NCBI RefSeq assembly: GCF_003667575.1
Contig: NZ_RCUY01000009.1
Coordinates: forward strand, 469,563-533,562
DNA from: Mycetocola lacteus
GTDB taxonomy: Bacteria > Actinomycetota > Actinomycetes > Actinomycetales > Microbacteriaceae
Length of the DNA stretch: 64,000 nt
Direction: 5' to 3'
Part shown: positions 8,439 through 16,747 of the stretch, piece after piece
Layout: each line of letters begins with the position of its first letter
How positions within the stretch are numbered: the first letter of the stretch is position 1
The notes under the pieces: generated by a model
The model's database searches: none
What the model was told of the DNA's origin: nothing
What the model saw: the letters and a program-made list of their open reading frames with translations, nothing else
Made by a program: the position numbers and the translations under genes

Positions 8439-8654
8439 CTAGAGGAAGAAGCCCAGCACACCCGCGACCGCGGAGGCGGCGGCAATGACTAGGGCGATTG
8501 CGATCAGGATCGCGTGCACCCGCAGGAACGCGGTGGCCTTGCCCTCGGCGTCGCGAGCGCGGGGATCGTTTTTCACGCGGGTCCAGAAGCGCGGCCAGAC
8601 AATCACGTTGTAGGCGGCGTTGATCAGAAGCAGGATACATAGGAGCGGAGTCAC
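8439..8654 (-). CDS. small SCO4848-like membrane protein
   Basis: A 71-residue protein with two predicted membrane helices (about 3-20 and 45-70) and a conserved-looking polar loop (WPRFWTRVKNDPRARD). The size and the pattern of Trp/Arg loop, then TAFLRVHAIL, then a second helix match the actinobacterial SCO4848 family of unknown function. It is transcribed divergently from orn, 57 bp away, and followed by about 200 bp with no recognisable feature up to the tRNA-Arg gene. Confidence 0.75.
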   Translation of the reverse strand: MTPLLCILLLINAAYNVIVWPRFWTRVKNDPRARDAEGKATAFLRVHAILIAIALVIAAASAVAGVLGFFL

Positions 8655-8711
8655 CCGCTCATTCTAGGCGAGAATCCGCCATCTGTCGGCGGGGCGGGCT
8701 AACATGAGGGC

Positions 8712-9332
8712 ATGGCAAATCTGGCGGACCGACTGGTCTGGATCGACTGTGAAATGACCGGACTCGACCTGGCGGTCGACGAACTCGTAGAGATCGCGGT
8801 GGTGATTACCGACTTCGACCTCAAACCGGTCGCACCCGGAATCGACCTCGTGATCAAGCCCAGCGCCCAGGCGTTGGAGCAGATGGGCGAGTTTGTCACC
8901 AACATGCACACCACCTCGGGGCTCATCACCGAGCTCGACGACGGGCTCTCGCTCGAGGAGGCCGAGCGTCAGGTCTTGGAATACGTGCGCACGTATGTAC
9001 CCGAGGCCAAGAAGGCGCCGCTGGCCGGAAACTCGATCGGCACGGACCGTTCATTCCTTGCCAAGTACATGCCCGAGCTCGACGGACACCTGCACTATCG
9101 CAACATCGATGTGTCCTCGATCAAGGAGCTTGCCCACCGCTGGTACCCGCGGGTGTACTTCCGCTCCCCCGAGAAGGACGGCGGCCACCGCGCCCTGGCC
9201 GACATCCTCGAGTCAATTCGCGAACTGGCGTACTACCGTGCGGCCGCTTTTGTGGCCGAGCCCGGACCCACCTCGGAGGAGGCCAAGGCCATCGCCGAGG
9301 ACGTGGTGTCAAAATACGCTCCGGAGATGTAA
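8712..9332 (+). CDS. orn: oligoribonuclease
   Basis: A 206-residue DEDDh 3'-5' exoribonuclease that degrades di- to pentanucleotide RNA and the c-di-GMP product pGpG. Catalytic residues are visible: Asp12 and Glu14 in WIDCEMTGLD, Asp112 in NSIGTDRSF, His159 and Asp164 in GGHRALADI. Length matches the family. It is followed after 83 bp by tRNA-His, a pairing common in actinobacteria. Confidence 0.96.
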   Translation: MANLADRLVWIDCEMTGLDLAVDELVEIAVVITDFDLKPVAPGIDLVIKPSAQALEQMGEFVTNMHTTSGLITELDDGLSLEEAERQVLEYVRTYVPEAKKAPLAGNSIGTDRSFLAKYMPELDGHLHYRNIDVSSIKELAHRWYPRVYFRSPEKDGGHRALADILESIRELAYYRAAAFVAEPGPTSEEAKAIAEDVVSKYAPEM

Positions 9333-9372
9333 TAGACTAATCATGTTGCACCGCACGACACGAAGACTTCGA

Positions 9373-9402
9373 TTCGCAGCCAGCGAAAAGAAGCGCTAGT
9401 AT
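9373..9402 (+). promoter_or_regulatory. promoter of tRNA-His
   Basis: A -35 like TTCGCA and a -10 TAGTAT separated by 18 bp, ending 13 nt before the first base of tRNA-His. This fits a sigma-A-type promoter for the tRNA. Confidence 0.5.
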
Positions 9403-9415
9403 CGAGTAGTGACAT

Positions 9416-9492
9416 GGTGGGTATAGCTCAGCTGGTAGAGCGCCTGATTGTGGTTCAGGAGGTCGCGGGTTCAAGCCCCGTTACTCACCCCA
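9416..9492 (+). tRNA. tRNA-His (GTG anticodon)
   Basis: A 77-nt tRNA with the extra 5' G (position -1) opposite C73, diagnostic for histidine. The acceptor GTGGGTA pairs with TACTCAC. The anticodon loop TTGTGGT gives GTG, the T-loop is TTCAAGC, and CCA is encoded. A strong terminator follows. Confidence 0.96.
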
Positions 9493-9502
9493 AGTAAATA
9501 TG

Positions 9503-9538
9503 AAAAGAGGAGCATATATATGCTCCTCTTTTTGTTTT
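9503..9538 (+). terminator. rho-independent terminator after tRNA-His
   Basis: Hairpin GAGGAGCATATATATGCTCCTC followed by TTTTTGTTTT. A textbook intrinsic terminator; the AT-rich loop stands out in this GC-rich region. Confidence 0.9.
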
Positions 9539-9688
9539 AACCGGAGAAAACGGGCATCGAACGACACGCCCGAGGCGATGAAAACCCATTCTCGCGGCAT
9601 CAAATTTTGGCTTTCCCTCCCCCGAAACGACACGCCGACACCGGGCCAGCGCCACGCCCGAGATCCTCACATCGGCCGAGATTCTCGA

Positions 9689-9694
9689 TAGGAT
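9689..9694 (+). promoter_or_regulatory. -10 element of a probable leaderless start
   Basis: TAGGAT followed by 7 nt and then GTG at 9702. This spacing would place the transcription start on or next to the start codon of the metallopeptidase. Confidence 0.45.
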
Positions 9695-9701
9695 TTTTCT
9701 C

Positions 9702-10052
9702 GTGATGGAAATGGATCCGGATACCTTCGACACGCTCGTCAACGACGTCTTTGAGGCGCTGCCCGAGGAGGTCACCGAGGGGCTGGAGAACGTGGCCATC
9801 GCGATCGAAGATCTCCCCGAGGACGGCAGCCTCGACCTGCTCGGTCTCTACCACGGCGTGGACCTCACCGAACGCGGGCAGTACGGCTTTGGCGAGATGC
9901 CCGATCTGATCAGTCTCTACCGTCTCCCGCTCTTGAACTACTGCGAGGACGAGGACGATCTGCGCGAGCAGGTCCGCATCACCCTGGTCCACGAGATCGG
10001 CCACTACTACGGCATCGACGACGAGGAACTGCACCGTCTGGGCTGGGGATAG
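9702..10052 (+). CDS. zinicin-like metallopeptidase family protein
   Basis: A 116-residue acidic protein with a C-terminal zinc-peptidase signature HEIGH at residues 97-101, followed by YYGIDDEELHRLGW. Length and motif placement match the short DUF1025-type (zinicin-like) metallopeptidase family common in actinobacteria; the substrate is unknown. The GTG at 9702 is preferred because a TAGGAT -10 lies 7 nt upstream, suggesting a leaderless mRNA; ATG at 9705 would lose one residue. Its start is about 160 bp after the tRNA-His terminator. Confidence 0.87.
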   Translation: MMEMDPDTFDTLVNDVFEALPEEVTEGLENVAIAIEDLPEDGSLDLLGLYHGVDLTERGQYGFGEMPDLISLYRLPLLNYCEDEDDLREQVRITLVHEIGHYYGIDDEELHRLGWG

Positions 10053-10184
10053 TCCCCGTTGCCGTCAAATCGCCGCATTTTCGGCCGCGCCGCCCACCCG
10101 GGCCGAACGCCTCGATTACGCTGACTACATCGCGGTACGCACACCCCGGACGCGGCAGAGACCCCGATCGACGAAGGGAACGTC

Positions 10185-11417
10185 ATGGCCAAACGTGGCA
10201 TCAGCATCACCCTGGGCACGCTGGTGCTGATCGGTGTGGTCGGGTACGGTCCCGCGGTGCTGCTGGGCCCCCTTCCCGAACCCGATGTCACGGTTGCCGC
10301 GGCTCCCGCTTCGGCCGCCCCCGTGCATCCTCCGGTACTGCCCGAAACCGGTGCCACCGCGGTTGCCCAGCAGACCACGGTTCTCGCCCATGCCGGCGAT
10401 GCCTCGGCTCTGCCCATTTCCGGTGCCGCGCGCCTGGTGACCGCCCTGGTGGTTGCCCAGCGGTATCCCCTCACCGAGGGTCCGGGGCAGAACATCACCA
10501 TCAGCGAGGACAACTACAACGACTTTGTGGCGCGTGCGGGGGCCGGGGCCTCCACGGTGTCCTTCTATCCGGGGGATGTCTGGACCCAGCATTCGATGCT
10601 GCAGGCCATGCTCCTGGGCGGCAGCACCAACCACGCCGATGCCCTGGCCACCTGGGCCTACGGCTCGCGGGAGGGCTTTCTGGAGGCTGTCAAAGCCTGG
10701 GCGTCCAAGGAGGGCCTGACCAGCCTGGTCATCACCGATGCCGGCGGCGTTGACCTCGGCAACGTGGCCTCGGCTTCGGACCTGGCTCGGATTTCCGCGC
10801 TGGCGGCCGCGGATCCGGGGATTACCGCCGCACTCACCGAGGCGCCCGATCCGCTGGCCCTTCAGCGCGGCATGTCGGTACCTTCCGCCTATCTGCCCGA
10901 TGCACACATCCAGGTTCTCTATCGCGGCTACACGGATCAGACCGGCATCATCCTGCTGTTTGCCCGCACCATGAAAACCGATGCCGGGGACTTCACCTTC
11001 GGGTCGGCCTCGCTGCGATCGGCCACCTGGAAAACCCTGGAAGCGGAAACGCTCGCCCTGCTGGCCAGCGCCGATGCCGGAGTCACAGCCGCCCCGGACC
11101 TGGCCGCGGGCACGCCCCTGCTGAGTGTCTCCACCGCGTGGGAGCAAAAGGCCCGCGGGCTCTCGGGGGAAACCCCGGCCCGGCCGCACTGGGCTCAGAC
11201 CGCTCCGAAACTCGATGTTTCACCCGGGAAGATTCCGGTACCCGTGGCCTCCGGGACACCGGTGGGAACCGTCAACGTGGAATCCAGCGATCCAGAGATC
11301 GCCGAGCAGAAGATCCCGGTGCTGCTGGATACCGAACTCACCGAACCGGACGTGCTGTGGCGACTGAGCCATCCGCTGCCGATGATCCAGGCGCTCTGGA
11401 CGAAGTACGTGAAGTAG
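10185..11417 (+). CDS. DacA-like (S11 family) protein with degraded catalytic motifs
   Basis: A 410-residue exported or membrane-anchored protein: N-terminal hydrophobic segment at residues 8-28, an Ala/Pro linker, then a domain with the layout of D-alanyl-D-alanine carboxypeptidases. The three active-site motifs can be aligned but two are lost. SxxK is replaced by Gly-Ala-Ala-Arg (80-83, before LVTALVV), SxN is kept as STN (147-149, in MLLGGSTNHADALA), and KTG is replaced by YRG (246-248, before YTDQTGIILLFA). It is therefore probably not a functional transpeptidase or carboxypeptidase; a scaffold or regulatory role in the wall is possible. Ribosome site GAAGGGAA precedes ATG at 10185. It is convergent with the kinase gene. 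Confidence 0.82.
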   Translation: MAKRGISITLGTLVLIGVVGYGPAVLLGPLPEPDVTVAAAPASAAPVHPPVLPETGATAVAQQTTVLAHAGDASALPISGAARLVTALVVAQRYPLTEGPGQNITISEDNYNDFVARAGAGASTVSFYPGDVWTQHSMLQAMLLGGSTNHADALATWAYGSREGFLEAVKAWASKEGLTSLVITDAGGVDLGNVASASDLARISALAAADPGITAALTEAPDPLALQRGMSVPSAYLPDAHIQVLYRGYTDQTGIILLFARTMKTDAGDFTFGSASLRSATWKTLEAETLALLASADAGVTAAPDLAAGTPLLSVSTAWEQKARGLSGETPARPHWAQTAPKLDVSPGKIPVPVASGTPVGTVNVESSDPEIAEQKIPVLLDTELTEPDVLWRLSHPLPMIQALWTKYVK

Positions 11418-11451
11418 CGGGAACGGTAGCGGCGCGATCGGGCGAGCGGCG

Positions 11452-12075
11452 TCAGATGCGCGAAGCCGGCGGCGAAACGGGCGAGTCAGCCTCCGAGTCC
11501 GGCGGCACCACCCGATCCGGTTCGGCCCGCAGCAGCAGGCCAGCTCGGGCGCGCGGATTCCAGCGCGCCACATAGGTGTCAAAATCCGCCTGCCAGGCAT
11601 CCCAGTGGGGAACGTATCCCTCCCCGTCGCGGGCGAGGGCGCGTGCCTTGCGGAAGGTGTCCTCGGCGTCGATCCAGATGCCCAGGTCGGCCAGGTCCCC
11701 GGCGGGCCCCAGCGTGCCGCAGCCCTCGATGACCAGCGGATTCCCGGGCTCGACCCGGGTCGCCGCGGTCACCACACCGCGTTCCCAGTCATAGCCGTGC
11801 CAGAAGCCGGGTTCGCCGCGCCGCAGCGGGGCCACCAGGTCCCGAGCCAGCGCCTCGGCGGCGGGGTCCAGGCCGTCCCAGCCGGGATACATCCAGTCCA
11901 TTCGGATCAGGGTGGGCGTCCCCGATGCCGGCCAGTGCGCGATCAGCTCGTCGGCGAAGGTGGACTTCCCCGCACCACTGGGCCCGTCAATCAGCACAAT
12001 CGGGTTCACACACCCGTCCAGGAGCGTGCGAGCCCGATCAATCGCCTGCGGGGAGGCGGCCGCCGCCCTATCCAA
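11452..12075 (-). CDS. P-loop NTPase, uridine-kinase-like
   Basis: A 207-residue cytosolic P-loop kinase. The Walker A GPSGAGKS is at residues 31-38, followed by a switch-like acidic segment (RMDWMYPGWDGLDP) and the pattern VIEGCGTLGP typical of uridine kinase and related small-molecule kinases. It overlaps the ecfT-type gene by 8 bp and is last in the unit behind the TPP riboswitch, so it is probably co-expressed with the thiamine-precursor transporter. That could mean it phosphorylates an imported ligand, but small kinases of this type occur in many contexts and the substrate is not evident. Confidence 0.75.
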   Translation of the reverse strand: MDRAAAASPQAIDRARTLLDGCVNPIVLIDGPSGAGKSTFADELIAHWPASGTPTLIRMDWMYPGWDGLDPAAEALARDLVAPLRRGEPGFWHGYDWERGVVTAATRVEPGNPLVIEGCGTLGPAGDLADLGIWIDAEDTFRKARALARDGEGYVPHWDAWQADFDTYVARWNPRARAGLLLRAEPDRVVPPDSEADSPVSPPASRI

Positions 12076-12868
12076 AGAGGAAGTTCCAGTGGCCGGTCGC
12101 CACGCTTGTCCACACCACGATCACGCTGACCAGGATACCAATCGCAAACAGCGCGAGGTCGATGCGACCGAGGCGAGACTCCCGCGCCCAGGTGCGGGTG
12201 GTGGCGCCACCAAACCCGCGGGCCTCCATCGCGGTGGCCAGCTTGGTACCGCGACGGATCGAAAGCACCAGCATCGCCAACGCCATGCCGGCAAAGCGAC
12301 GGATCTTGCCCCGGTCGGCCACGCCGCGGGCGCGACGGGCGAGTTCCAGCGCACGCCAATCGTCCAGGAACAGACCGATCATCCGAATCCCCGCCAGCGC
12401 CCCCAGCACAAAGCGGGCGGGCAGCCTGAGGATCTGCGCCAGTCCGTCGGCCAGGTCCGTGGGGTCCACGGTCACAAACAGCACCACCGCGGGCAGCGCG
12501 ATCGCCAGCACCCGTAGCACGGTGGCGATCGCAATCGTGATCGAGCCGTCGCTGATCTGCGCCAGCCCAAACTCCCAGTACACGGTCCCATCGGGCCGGC
12601 CGTAGAGCAGCATCGTGATGCCGGTCAACGGCGCCGCGATCCACACCGGGAGCGTGCGCAGCCAAAACTGGCGCGGCGTCAACCCGGCAAAGGGCAGCAG
12701 AATCGCCAGCGCGGCCAGCGCCGTGGCCGCCGAGACCCAGTCCAGGGTCAGCAGCAGCACGATGGTCAGTGGAACCGGCACGATCAGCCGGGTCACCGCA
12801 TTGGTCCGGTGGATCACCGCGGTACTGCGCGCGGTGATCGCGGGGGCGGTTCCGGCGAGCGCGCTCAT
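12068..12868 (-). CDS. ykoC: ECF transporter transmembrane subunit (YkoC/EcfT)
   Basis: A 266-residue CbiQ/EcfT-type membrane subunit that couples the ATPase to the substrate-binding S component. Several hydrophobic helices are followed by the coupling helices with the two Ala-Arg-Gly signatures (ELARRARGVADRG and AMEARGFGG). It lies 43 bp after the fused ATPase gene, third in the order S component, ATPase, T component, as in B. subtilis ykoEDC. The whole unit follows a TPP riboswitch, so it likely imports thiamine or its pyrimidine precursor. Confidence 0.9.
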   Translation of the reverse strand: MSALAGTAPAITARSTAVIHRTNAVTRLIVPVPLTIVLLLTLDWVSAATALAALAILLPFAGLTPRQFWLRTLPVWIAAPLTGITMLLYGRPDGTVYWEFGLAQISDGSITIAIATVLRVLAIALPAVVLFVTVDPTDLADGLAQILRLPARFVLGALAGIRMIGLFLDDWRALELARRARGVADRGKIRRFAGMALAMLVLSIRRGTKLATAMEARGFGGATTRTWARESRLGRIDLALFAIGILVSVIVVWTSVATGHWNFLFG

Positions 12869-12911
12869 GACACCACCTCCGACACGATTCTCACGGTGAT
12901 TCCCAGGGTAC

Positions 12912-14390
12912 TCATGCGGCCACCTCTGCGGATCCCGCCGTCAGGGTGAGGGTGCGATCGGCCAGGGCCGCCACAAACTCGGCGTCGTGACTGACGGTGA
13001 TAATCGCCGAGCCCTCGGCGCGCAGCGCGCCGATCAGCTCGACCAGCCGCGCCCACGTTCCGGCATCCTGCCCAAAGGTGGGCTCATCCAGCACCAGAAT
13101 GCTCGGTCGAGACACCAGTGCGGTCGCCACGGACAGCCGGCGCTTCTCGCCTCCGGACAGGGTAAAGGGATGCGCGCGATCCAGCGCGCTCAGGCCCAGC
13201 CGGTCCAGGACGTCATTGACGCGTGCGTCCACCTCGGCCGGATCGAGCCCCAGAGCGCGCGGCCCGACCTCGAGCTCCCGGCGCACGGTGGTGGCCAAAA
13301 ACTGGTGTTCGGGATCCTGGAACACGGTTCCGATGCGTTCGAGGAGCTGTGTGGACTTCCAGGCAATGGGTGAATCGCCGAGCCCGCGGTTCAGCTCCGC
13401 GGTGGCCCGTAGCTCACCGCCCTCGGGGCGCAGCAGACCCGCGAGGGTCAGCGCCAGGGTGGACTTACCGGCACCGTTTTCCCCGGTGATGGCTAGCACT
13501 TCCCCCGCACGCACGTTGGTGGTCACCGGGGATCCCACCGGAATCCCGCGCACCCGAGCGGTGCCCAGGTCCCGGGTATCCAGGAGATCGACCCCCGCGG
13601 GCTGCGCGGCGGGCAGCGAGACACGGGGCGGATGGCCGGGAACCCAGACGCCCTCGCGCGAGAGTTCGGCACCGCGCTCGGAGAGCACGACATCAGGGTG
13701 TCCATCGGCGATCACCGCGCCCCCGGCACCCAACACCACCACGCGATCTACCAGCGGCAGCCAGGTATCCACCCGGTGCTCGATCACCACGAAGGTGGCA
13801 CCGGTCTGGTCAAGGACACGGCCCACGGCATCGCGCACCTCGGCGACGCCAACCGGATCCAGGTTTGCGGTGGGCTCATCCAACAGCAGTAGCCCCGGAC
13901 GCATCGCAATCACCCCGGCAAGGGCCAGGCGCTGTTTCTGCCCGCCCGAGAGTGCCTGGGTTGAGCGATCGAGTGGAACATCCAGCCCCACCGCGTCGAG
14001 AGCCTCACGCACACGAACCCAGATTTCCTCGCGGGGAACCCCGAGGTTTTCGCAGCCAAAGGCCACATCGTCGCCCACCCGGGCGAGGATCATCTGCGAG
14101 TCGGGATCCTGCAGCAGCAGGCCGCTGCGGCCACGCTGATGCGCGGGGTCCTGCCCATCCACGGTCAGGCTGCCCTGCGTATCACCCTCATCGTCTCCGC
14201 CGAGGACACCCGCGAGCGCCTGCAGCAGGGTCGATTTTCCCGCACCCGAGGGGCCCAGAATCAGCACCCGCTCCCCCGGACCAATGTCCAGGGTCACGTT
14301 CTCAAGTGCCCACGCGAGTCGGGAGGCGTGCCGCCAGCCCCAGTTCTGGATGCTGACGGCCGCCGGTACCACCGAAGTTGCCGAGGTCAC
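12912..14390 (-). CDS. ykoD: ECF transporter fused ATP-binding subunits (YkoD)
   Basis: A 492-residue protein made of two ABC ATPase domains in one chain. Domain 1 has Walker A GPSGAGKST, signature LSGGQKQR and Walker B LLLLDEPTANLD; domain 2 has GENGAGKST, LSGGEKRR and ILVLDEPTFGQD. The fused architecture is that of YkoD. The GTG start at 14390 is chosen because it follows the S-component stop by one base (TAGCGTG); a longer in-frame extension would run backwards through the S-component gene. It hydrolyses ATP to drive vitamin uptake with YkoE and YkoC. Confidence 0.92.
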   Translation of the reverse strand: MTSATSVVPAAVSIQNWGWRHASRLAWALENVTLDIGPGERVLILGPSGAGKSTLLQALAGVLGGDDEGDTQGSLTVDGQDPAHQRGRSGLLLQDPDSQMILARVGDDVAFGCENLGVPREEIWVRVREALDAVGLDVPLDRSTQALSGGQKQRLALAGVIAMRPGLLLLDEPTANLDPVGVAEVRDAVGRVLDQTGATFVVIEHRVDTWLPLVDRVVVLGAGGAVIADGHPDVVLSERGAELSREGVWVPGHPPRVSLPAAQPAGVDLLDTRDLGTARVRGIPVGSPVTTNVRAGEVLAITGENGAGKSTLALTLAGLLRPEGGELRATAELNRGLGDSPIAWKSTQLLERIGTVFQDPEHQFLATTVRRELEVGPRALGLDPAEVDARVNDVLDRLGLSALDRAHPFTLSGGEKRRLSVATALVSRPSILVLDEPTFGQDAGTWARLVELIGALRAEGSAIITVSHDAEFVAALADRTLTLTAGSAEVAA

Positions 14391-14391
14391 G

Positions 14392-15012
14392 CTAAACCCG
14401 AACCCCCAGGCTGCGCCCCACCGCAAACCGGTTGAGCGCCCCGGTGGCCGCGAGGCTCTTGACCGCAAACCACACCAGCAGTCCCGCGATCAGCGCACCA
14501 CCAATGATCTGAGCGCCCACATAGACGGTGATGAAACCCCAGCTGGCGCCCGGGCTCCAGAAGATGATCGAGTTGACAGCGCCGAAGATTCCCGCGGTGG
14601 CCCCGGCCAGCAGCGTAACCGGCAGGTTCCATACCCGGTAGGCGAAGAGCAGGAAGATGATTTCGGCACCGAGGCCCTGAACCAGGCCCGCCTCAATCGT
14701 GGAGAAACCACCCCACTGGTTTCCGACCAGCGCCGAGACCAGTGCGGCGACGGTTTCCACATAGATGGCCGCGCCGGGCTTACGAATGACCAGCGCACCC
14801 AGCACACCACCGATGTACCAAACGGGTTCCAGGAGACCCTGGAATCCGGGAAGCAAAGCCTCAAACGGCGCCTTGATCCCGCTCCAGCCGAGGTTGAACG
14901 CCACAAAAATCAGGGCGACGGCAACACCCAGGACGCTGGCCACAACGATGTCGACAACCCGCCAGCGGAAATTCAGACGCGGCGGAACCACTGCATTTTC
15001 TTTAATAGACAC
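14392..15012 (-). CDS. ykoE: ECF transporter S component, YkoE family (thiamine/HMP)
   Basis: A 206-residue substrate-binding membrane subunit with about six hydrophobic segments. The opening WRVVDIVVASVLGVAVALIF and the segments WYIGGVLGALVIRKPGAA and AGATAGIFGAVNSI match the YkoE family, the S component for thiamine or hydroxymethylpyrimidine. It starts with GTG at 15012 behind a TPP riboswitch, the strongest evidence for its ligand class. First gene of the ykoE-ykoD-ykoC-kinase unit. Confidence 0.9.
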   Translation of the reverse strand: MSIKENAVVPPRLNFRWRVVDIVVASVLGVAVALIFVAFNLGWSGIKAPFEALLPGFQGLLEPVWYIGGVLGALVIRKPGAAIYVETVAALVSALVGNQWGGFSTIEAGLVQGLGAEIIFLLFAYRVWNLPVTLLAGATAGIFGAVNSIIFWSPGASWGFITVYVGAQIIGGALIAGLLVWFAVKSLAATGALNRFAVGRSLGVRV

Positions 15013-15062
15013 TGTGAACGTGCCCCTTTCTAATGAGAAATGGAGGCACGGGTTAGAGAAAC

Positions 15063-15155
15063 TTATCCTCCCTGCGCTGGCATGATCCAGATCAGGTTTG
15101 ACGGTCGAAGGTACGTACCTTCCTCTCAGCCCAGTGGATCCCGGACTCCCGTGTT
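15063..15155 (-). promoter_or_regulatory. TPP riboswitch (THI element)
   Basis: The minus strand carries the conserved blocks in order: CTGGGCTGAGAGG (thi box), a variable stem-loop, then CCTGATCTGGATCATGCC and AGCGCAGGGA. These are the two arms of the thiamine pyrophosphate riboswitch. It ends about 50 nt before the GTG of ykoE and should turn off expression when thiamine pyrophosphate is plentiful. Confidence 0.95.
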
Positions 15156-15221
15156 ACCCCGAGTATAGCGCGCGCCCGGCCCCACGCGGGGACCGGGCGT
15201 CACACGATATTTCGGGACAGG

Positions 15222-15566
15222 CTACTTCTTGAGCACCTTGATCAGCCGGGTGAGGATACGACCAGCCACCCAGACTAGCGGGACCGAGACCACGATGGTC
15301 GCGAGCAGGTTGGGCTCAAAGCGCCAGCCGTTGCCACTGCGCACGTACACACCCACGGGAACGGAGAGTCCGCCTCCGCCGCCCCCGCTGCCGGCCGGTT
15401 CCCCCGTGGCACCCTCGGCGAATTCGCCCTCTCCGGCGCCAAAACCAAAGCCGGTGAGCGCGACCGGGATCAGGGTTGCCCCCTCGACGGTGACCGGGTC
15501 ACCATAGGAGGTCTGCACGCCCAGCTTCTGAAAACGGTCTGCGAGGTCCAACGCGATTTTCGTCAT
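15222..15566 (-). CDS. GerW (YtfJ) family protein
   Basis: A 114-residue protein of the GerW/YtfJ family: an N-terminal region (YGDPVTVEGATLIPVALTGFGFGAG), a Gly/Ser-rich flexible insert (about 55-66), the conserved VGVYVRSGNGWRFEP block, and a C-terminal hydrophobic segment (about residues 87-105) followed by Lys residues. In Bacillus the family acts in spore germination, but it is widespread in non-sporulating actinobacteria with unknown function. Single gene between the riboswitch region and the terminator at 15635. Confidence 0.85.
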   Translation of the reverse strand: MTKIALDLADRFQKLGVQTSYGDPVTVEGATLIPVALTGFGFGAGEGEFAEGATGEPAGSGGGGGGLSVPVGVYVRSGNGWRFEPNLLATIVVSVPLVWVAGRILTRLIKVLKK

Positions 15567-15634
15567 GCCCCCACGCTAGCGTGCTCGGCCGGATACGGAT
15601 ACCCCGATGCCGGTCTGTGTGGGTACATGACACG

Positions 15635-15670
15635 CGAAACCCCCACACCTGCCGAGGTGTGGGGGTTTCG
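15635..15670 (-). terminator. perfect 16-bp bidirectional terminator hairpin
   Basis: CGAAACCCCCACACCT and its perfect complement around a GCCG loop, 11 bp after the stop of the minus-strand substrate-binding protein. It closes the LLM-GNAT-ABC operon. Confidence 0.75.
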
Positions 15671-15680
15671 ATTCCGGATG

Positions 15681-16688
15681 CTAGTTGTTGTCCAGCGGGA
15701 GTCCCGGCGGGTTCACCAGCGACTTCTTCACGGCCTCGTTTTTCAGGCCCCAGGCATCCAGCCACTGGCCGTACTGGCCGTTGTCGATCAGGTAGTTGAT
15801 CGCGTCGGCGATGGGCTGAGCCAGTCCCGAATCCTTCTTCACGGTCGCGGCGATCAGGCCCTCCAGGGTCTCCCCCGCACCCGAGAAGATGCCGGCCGTA
15901 CGGGTGGGGTTGGCGCTACCCTCGGTGAGCTTATTGCCGTAGGCGATGCCCGGGTTCGGGCCGAAGTAGGCGTCGATCTTGCCCGAGTTCAGCGCCAGGG
16001 TGGTGGCGTTATTGTCGGGGAAGTAGGTGACCGTGAGGGTCTTGCCCTCGGCCTCCAGTTTGGTCTTCCACTCCAGCAGAATCTTCTCCTGGTTGGTGCC
16101 GGATCCCACGGCCACATTCAGGCCGTTGAGGTTTTCGAAGTTGTTATCGAACTCCCACTTATTGGAGGCCTTCACCTGGAACGCCAGGTTATCGCCGCGG
16201 TAGGAGGCGAAGTCGTACTTCTCCTTACGCTTTTCGGTGTCGGTGATGTTGGAGAATCCCACGTCGGTGGCACCGGTGTCGATGCCCACAAACAGGTTGT
16301 CCCAGGTGGCGTTTTTCACCTCGGGCTTGAGCCCGAAGACGCCGGCAACCAGGCGCCCCAGGTCAGGTTCGGCACCGGTCAGGGTTTCGTTATCGTCGCC
16401 GGTAAACGCCAGCGGCGGGAAGCCCGAGGGCAGTGCACCAATACCGATGGTGAGCTTGCCCGAGTCGAGTACCTTCTTGGGCAGGGTCTTACGGATCTCC
16501 TCGATGGCCGAAACCTTGATTTTGGTCTCGGTGCCGGCACCGTTGGAGAACGCGGCAACCGTCACGGTTCCGGTGTCGGCGGGGGCGGCTTCGGTGCTGC
16601 TGGAGCAGGCGGCAAGCCCGGCAACCAGGGCGGCCGCGGCGGCGAGCGCACCGAGGGTCTGGAGCCGCTTGGGGGTGATGATGGTCAT
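15681..16688 (-). CDS. amino-acid ABC transporter substrate-binding lipoprotein
   Basis: A 335-residue periplasmic-binding-type lipoprotein (family 3). Signal peptide with lipobox LAAC, Cys28 being the lipid-modified residue, then a Ser/Ala linker and the SBP fold (PSGFPPLAFTGDD, GVFGLKPEVKNATWDNLFVGI, DVGFSNIT). This family binds polar amino acids or modified amino acids and delivers them to the permease. It lies 59 bp after the ATPase gene, at the end of an operon with a flavin monooxygenase and an acetyltransferase, suggesting a modified (perhaps sulfur-containing) amino acid as substrate. Confidence 0.92.
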   Translation of the reverse strand: MTIITPKRLQTLGALAAAAALVAGLAACSSSTEAAPADTGTVTVAAFSNGAGTETKIKVSAIEEIRKTLPKKVLDSGKLTIGIGALPSGFPPLAFTGDDNETLTGAEPDLGRLVAGVFGLKPEVKNATWDNLFVGIDTGATDVGFSNITDTEKRKEKYDFASYRGDNLAFQVKASNKWEFDNNFENLNGLNVAVGSGTNQEKILLEWKTKLEAEGKTLTVTYFPDNNATTLALNSGKIDAYFGPNPGIAYGNKLTEGSANPTRTAGIFSGAGETLEGLIAATVKKDSGLAQPIADAINYLIDNGQYGQWLDAWGLKNEAVKKSLVNPPGLPLDNN

Positions 16689-16747
16689 GATGGTTCCTCT
16701 GTGATGGGTTCGGGTTAGTGGGGGTTCGGGTTAGTACGGGTGGGCGG

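Noticed and set aside
8200..8640. 146-codon minus-strand open frame
   Set aside because: It overlaps the tRNA-Arg gene and the small membrane protein gene, and has no recognisable domain.
8162..9492. tRNA genes as integration sites
   Set aside because: No integrase and no repeated tRNA 3' end was seen near tRNA-Arg or tRNA-His.
16700..16740. repeated GGGTTCGGGTTAGT between the ABC ATPase and binding protein genes
   Set aside because: Two short copies in a 59-bp gap; too short and too simple to assign a role.
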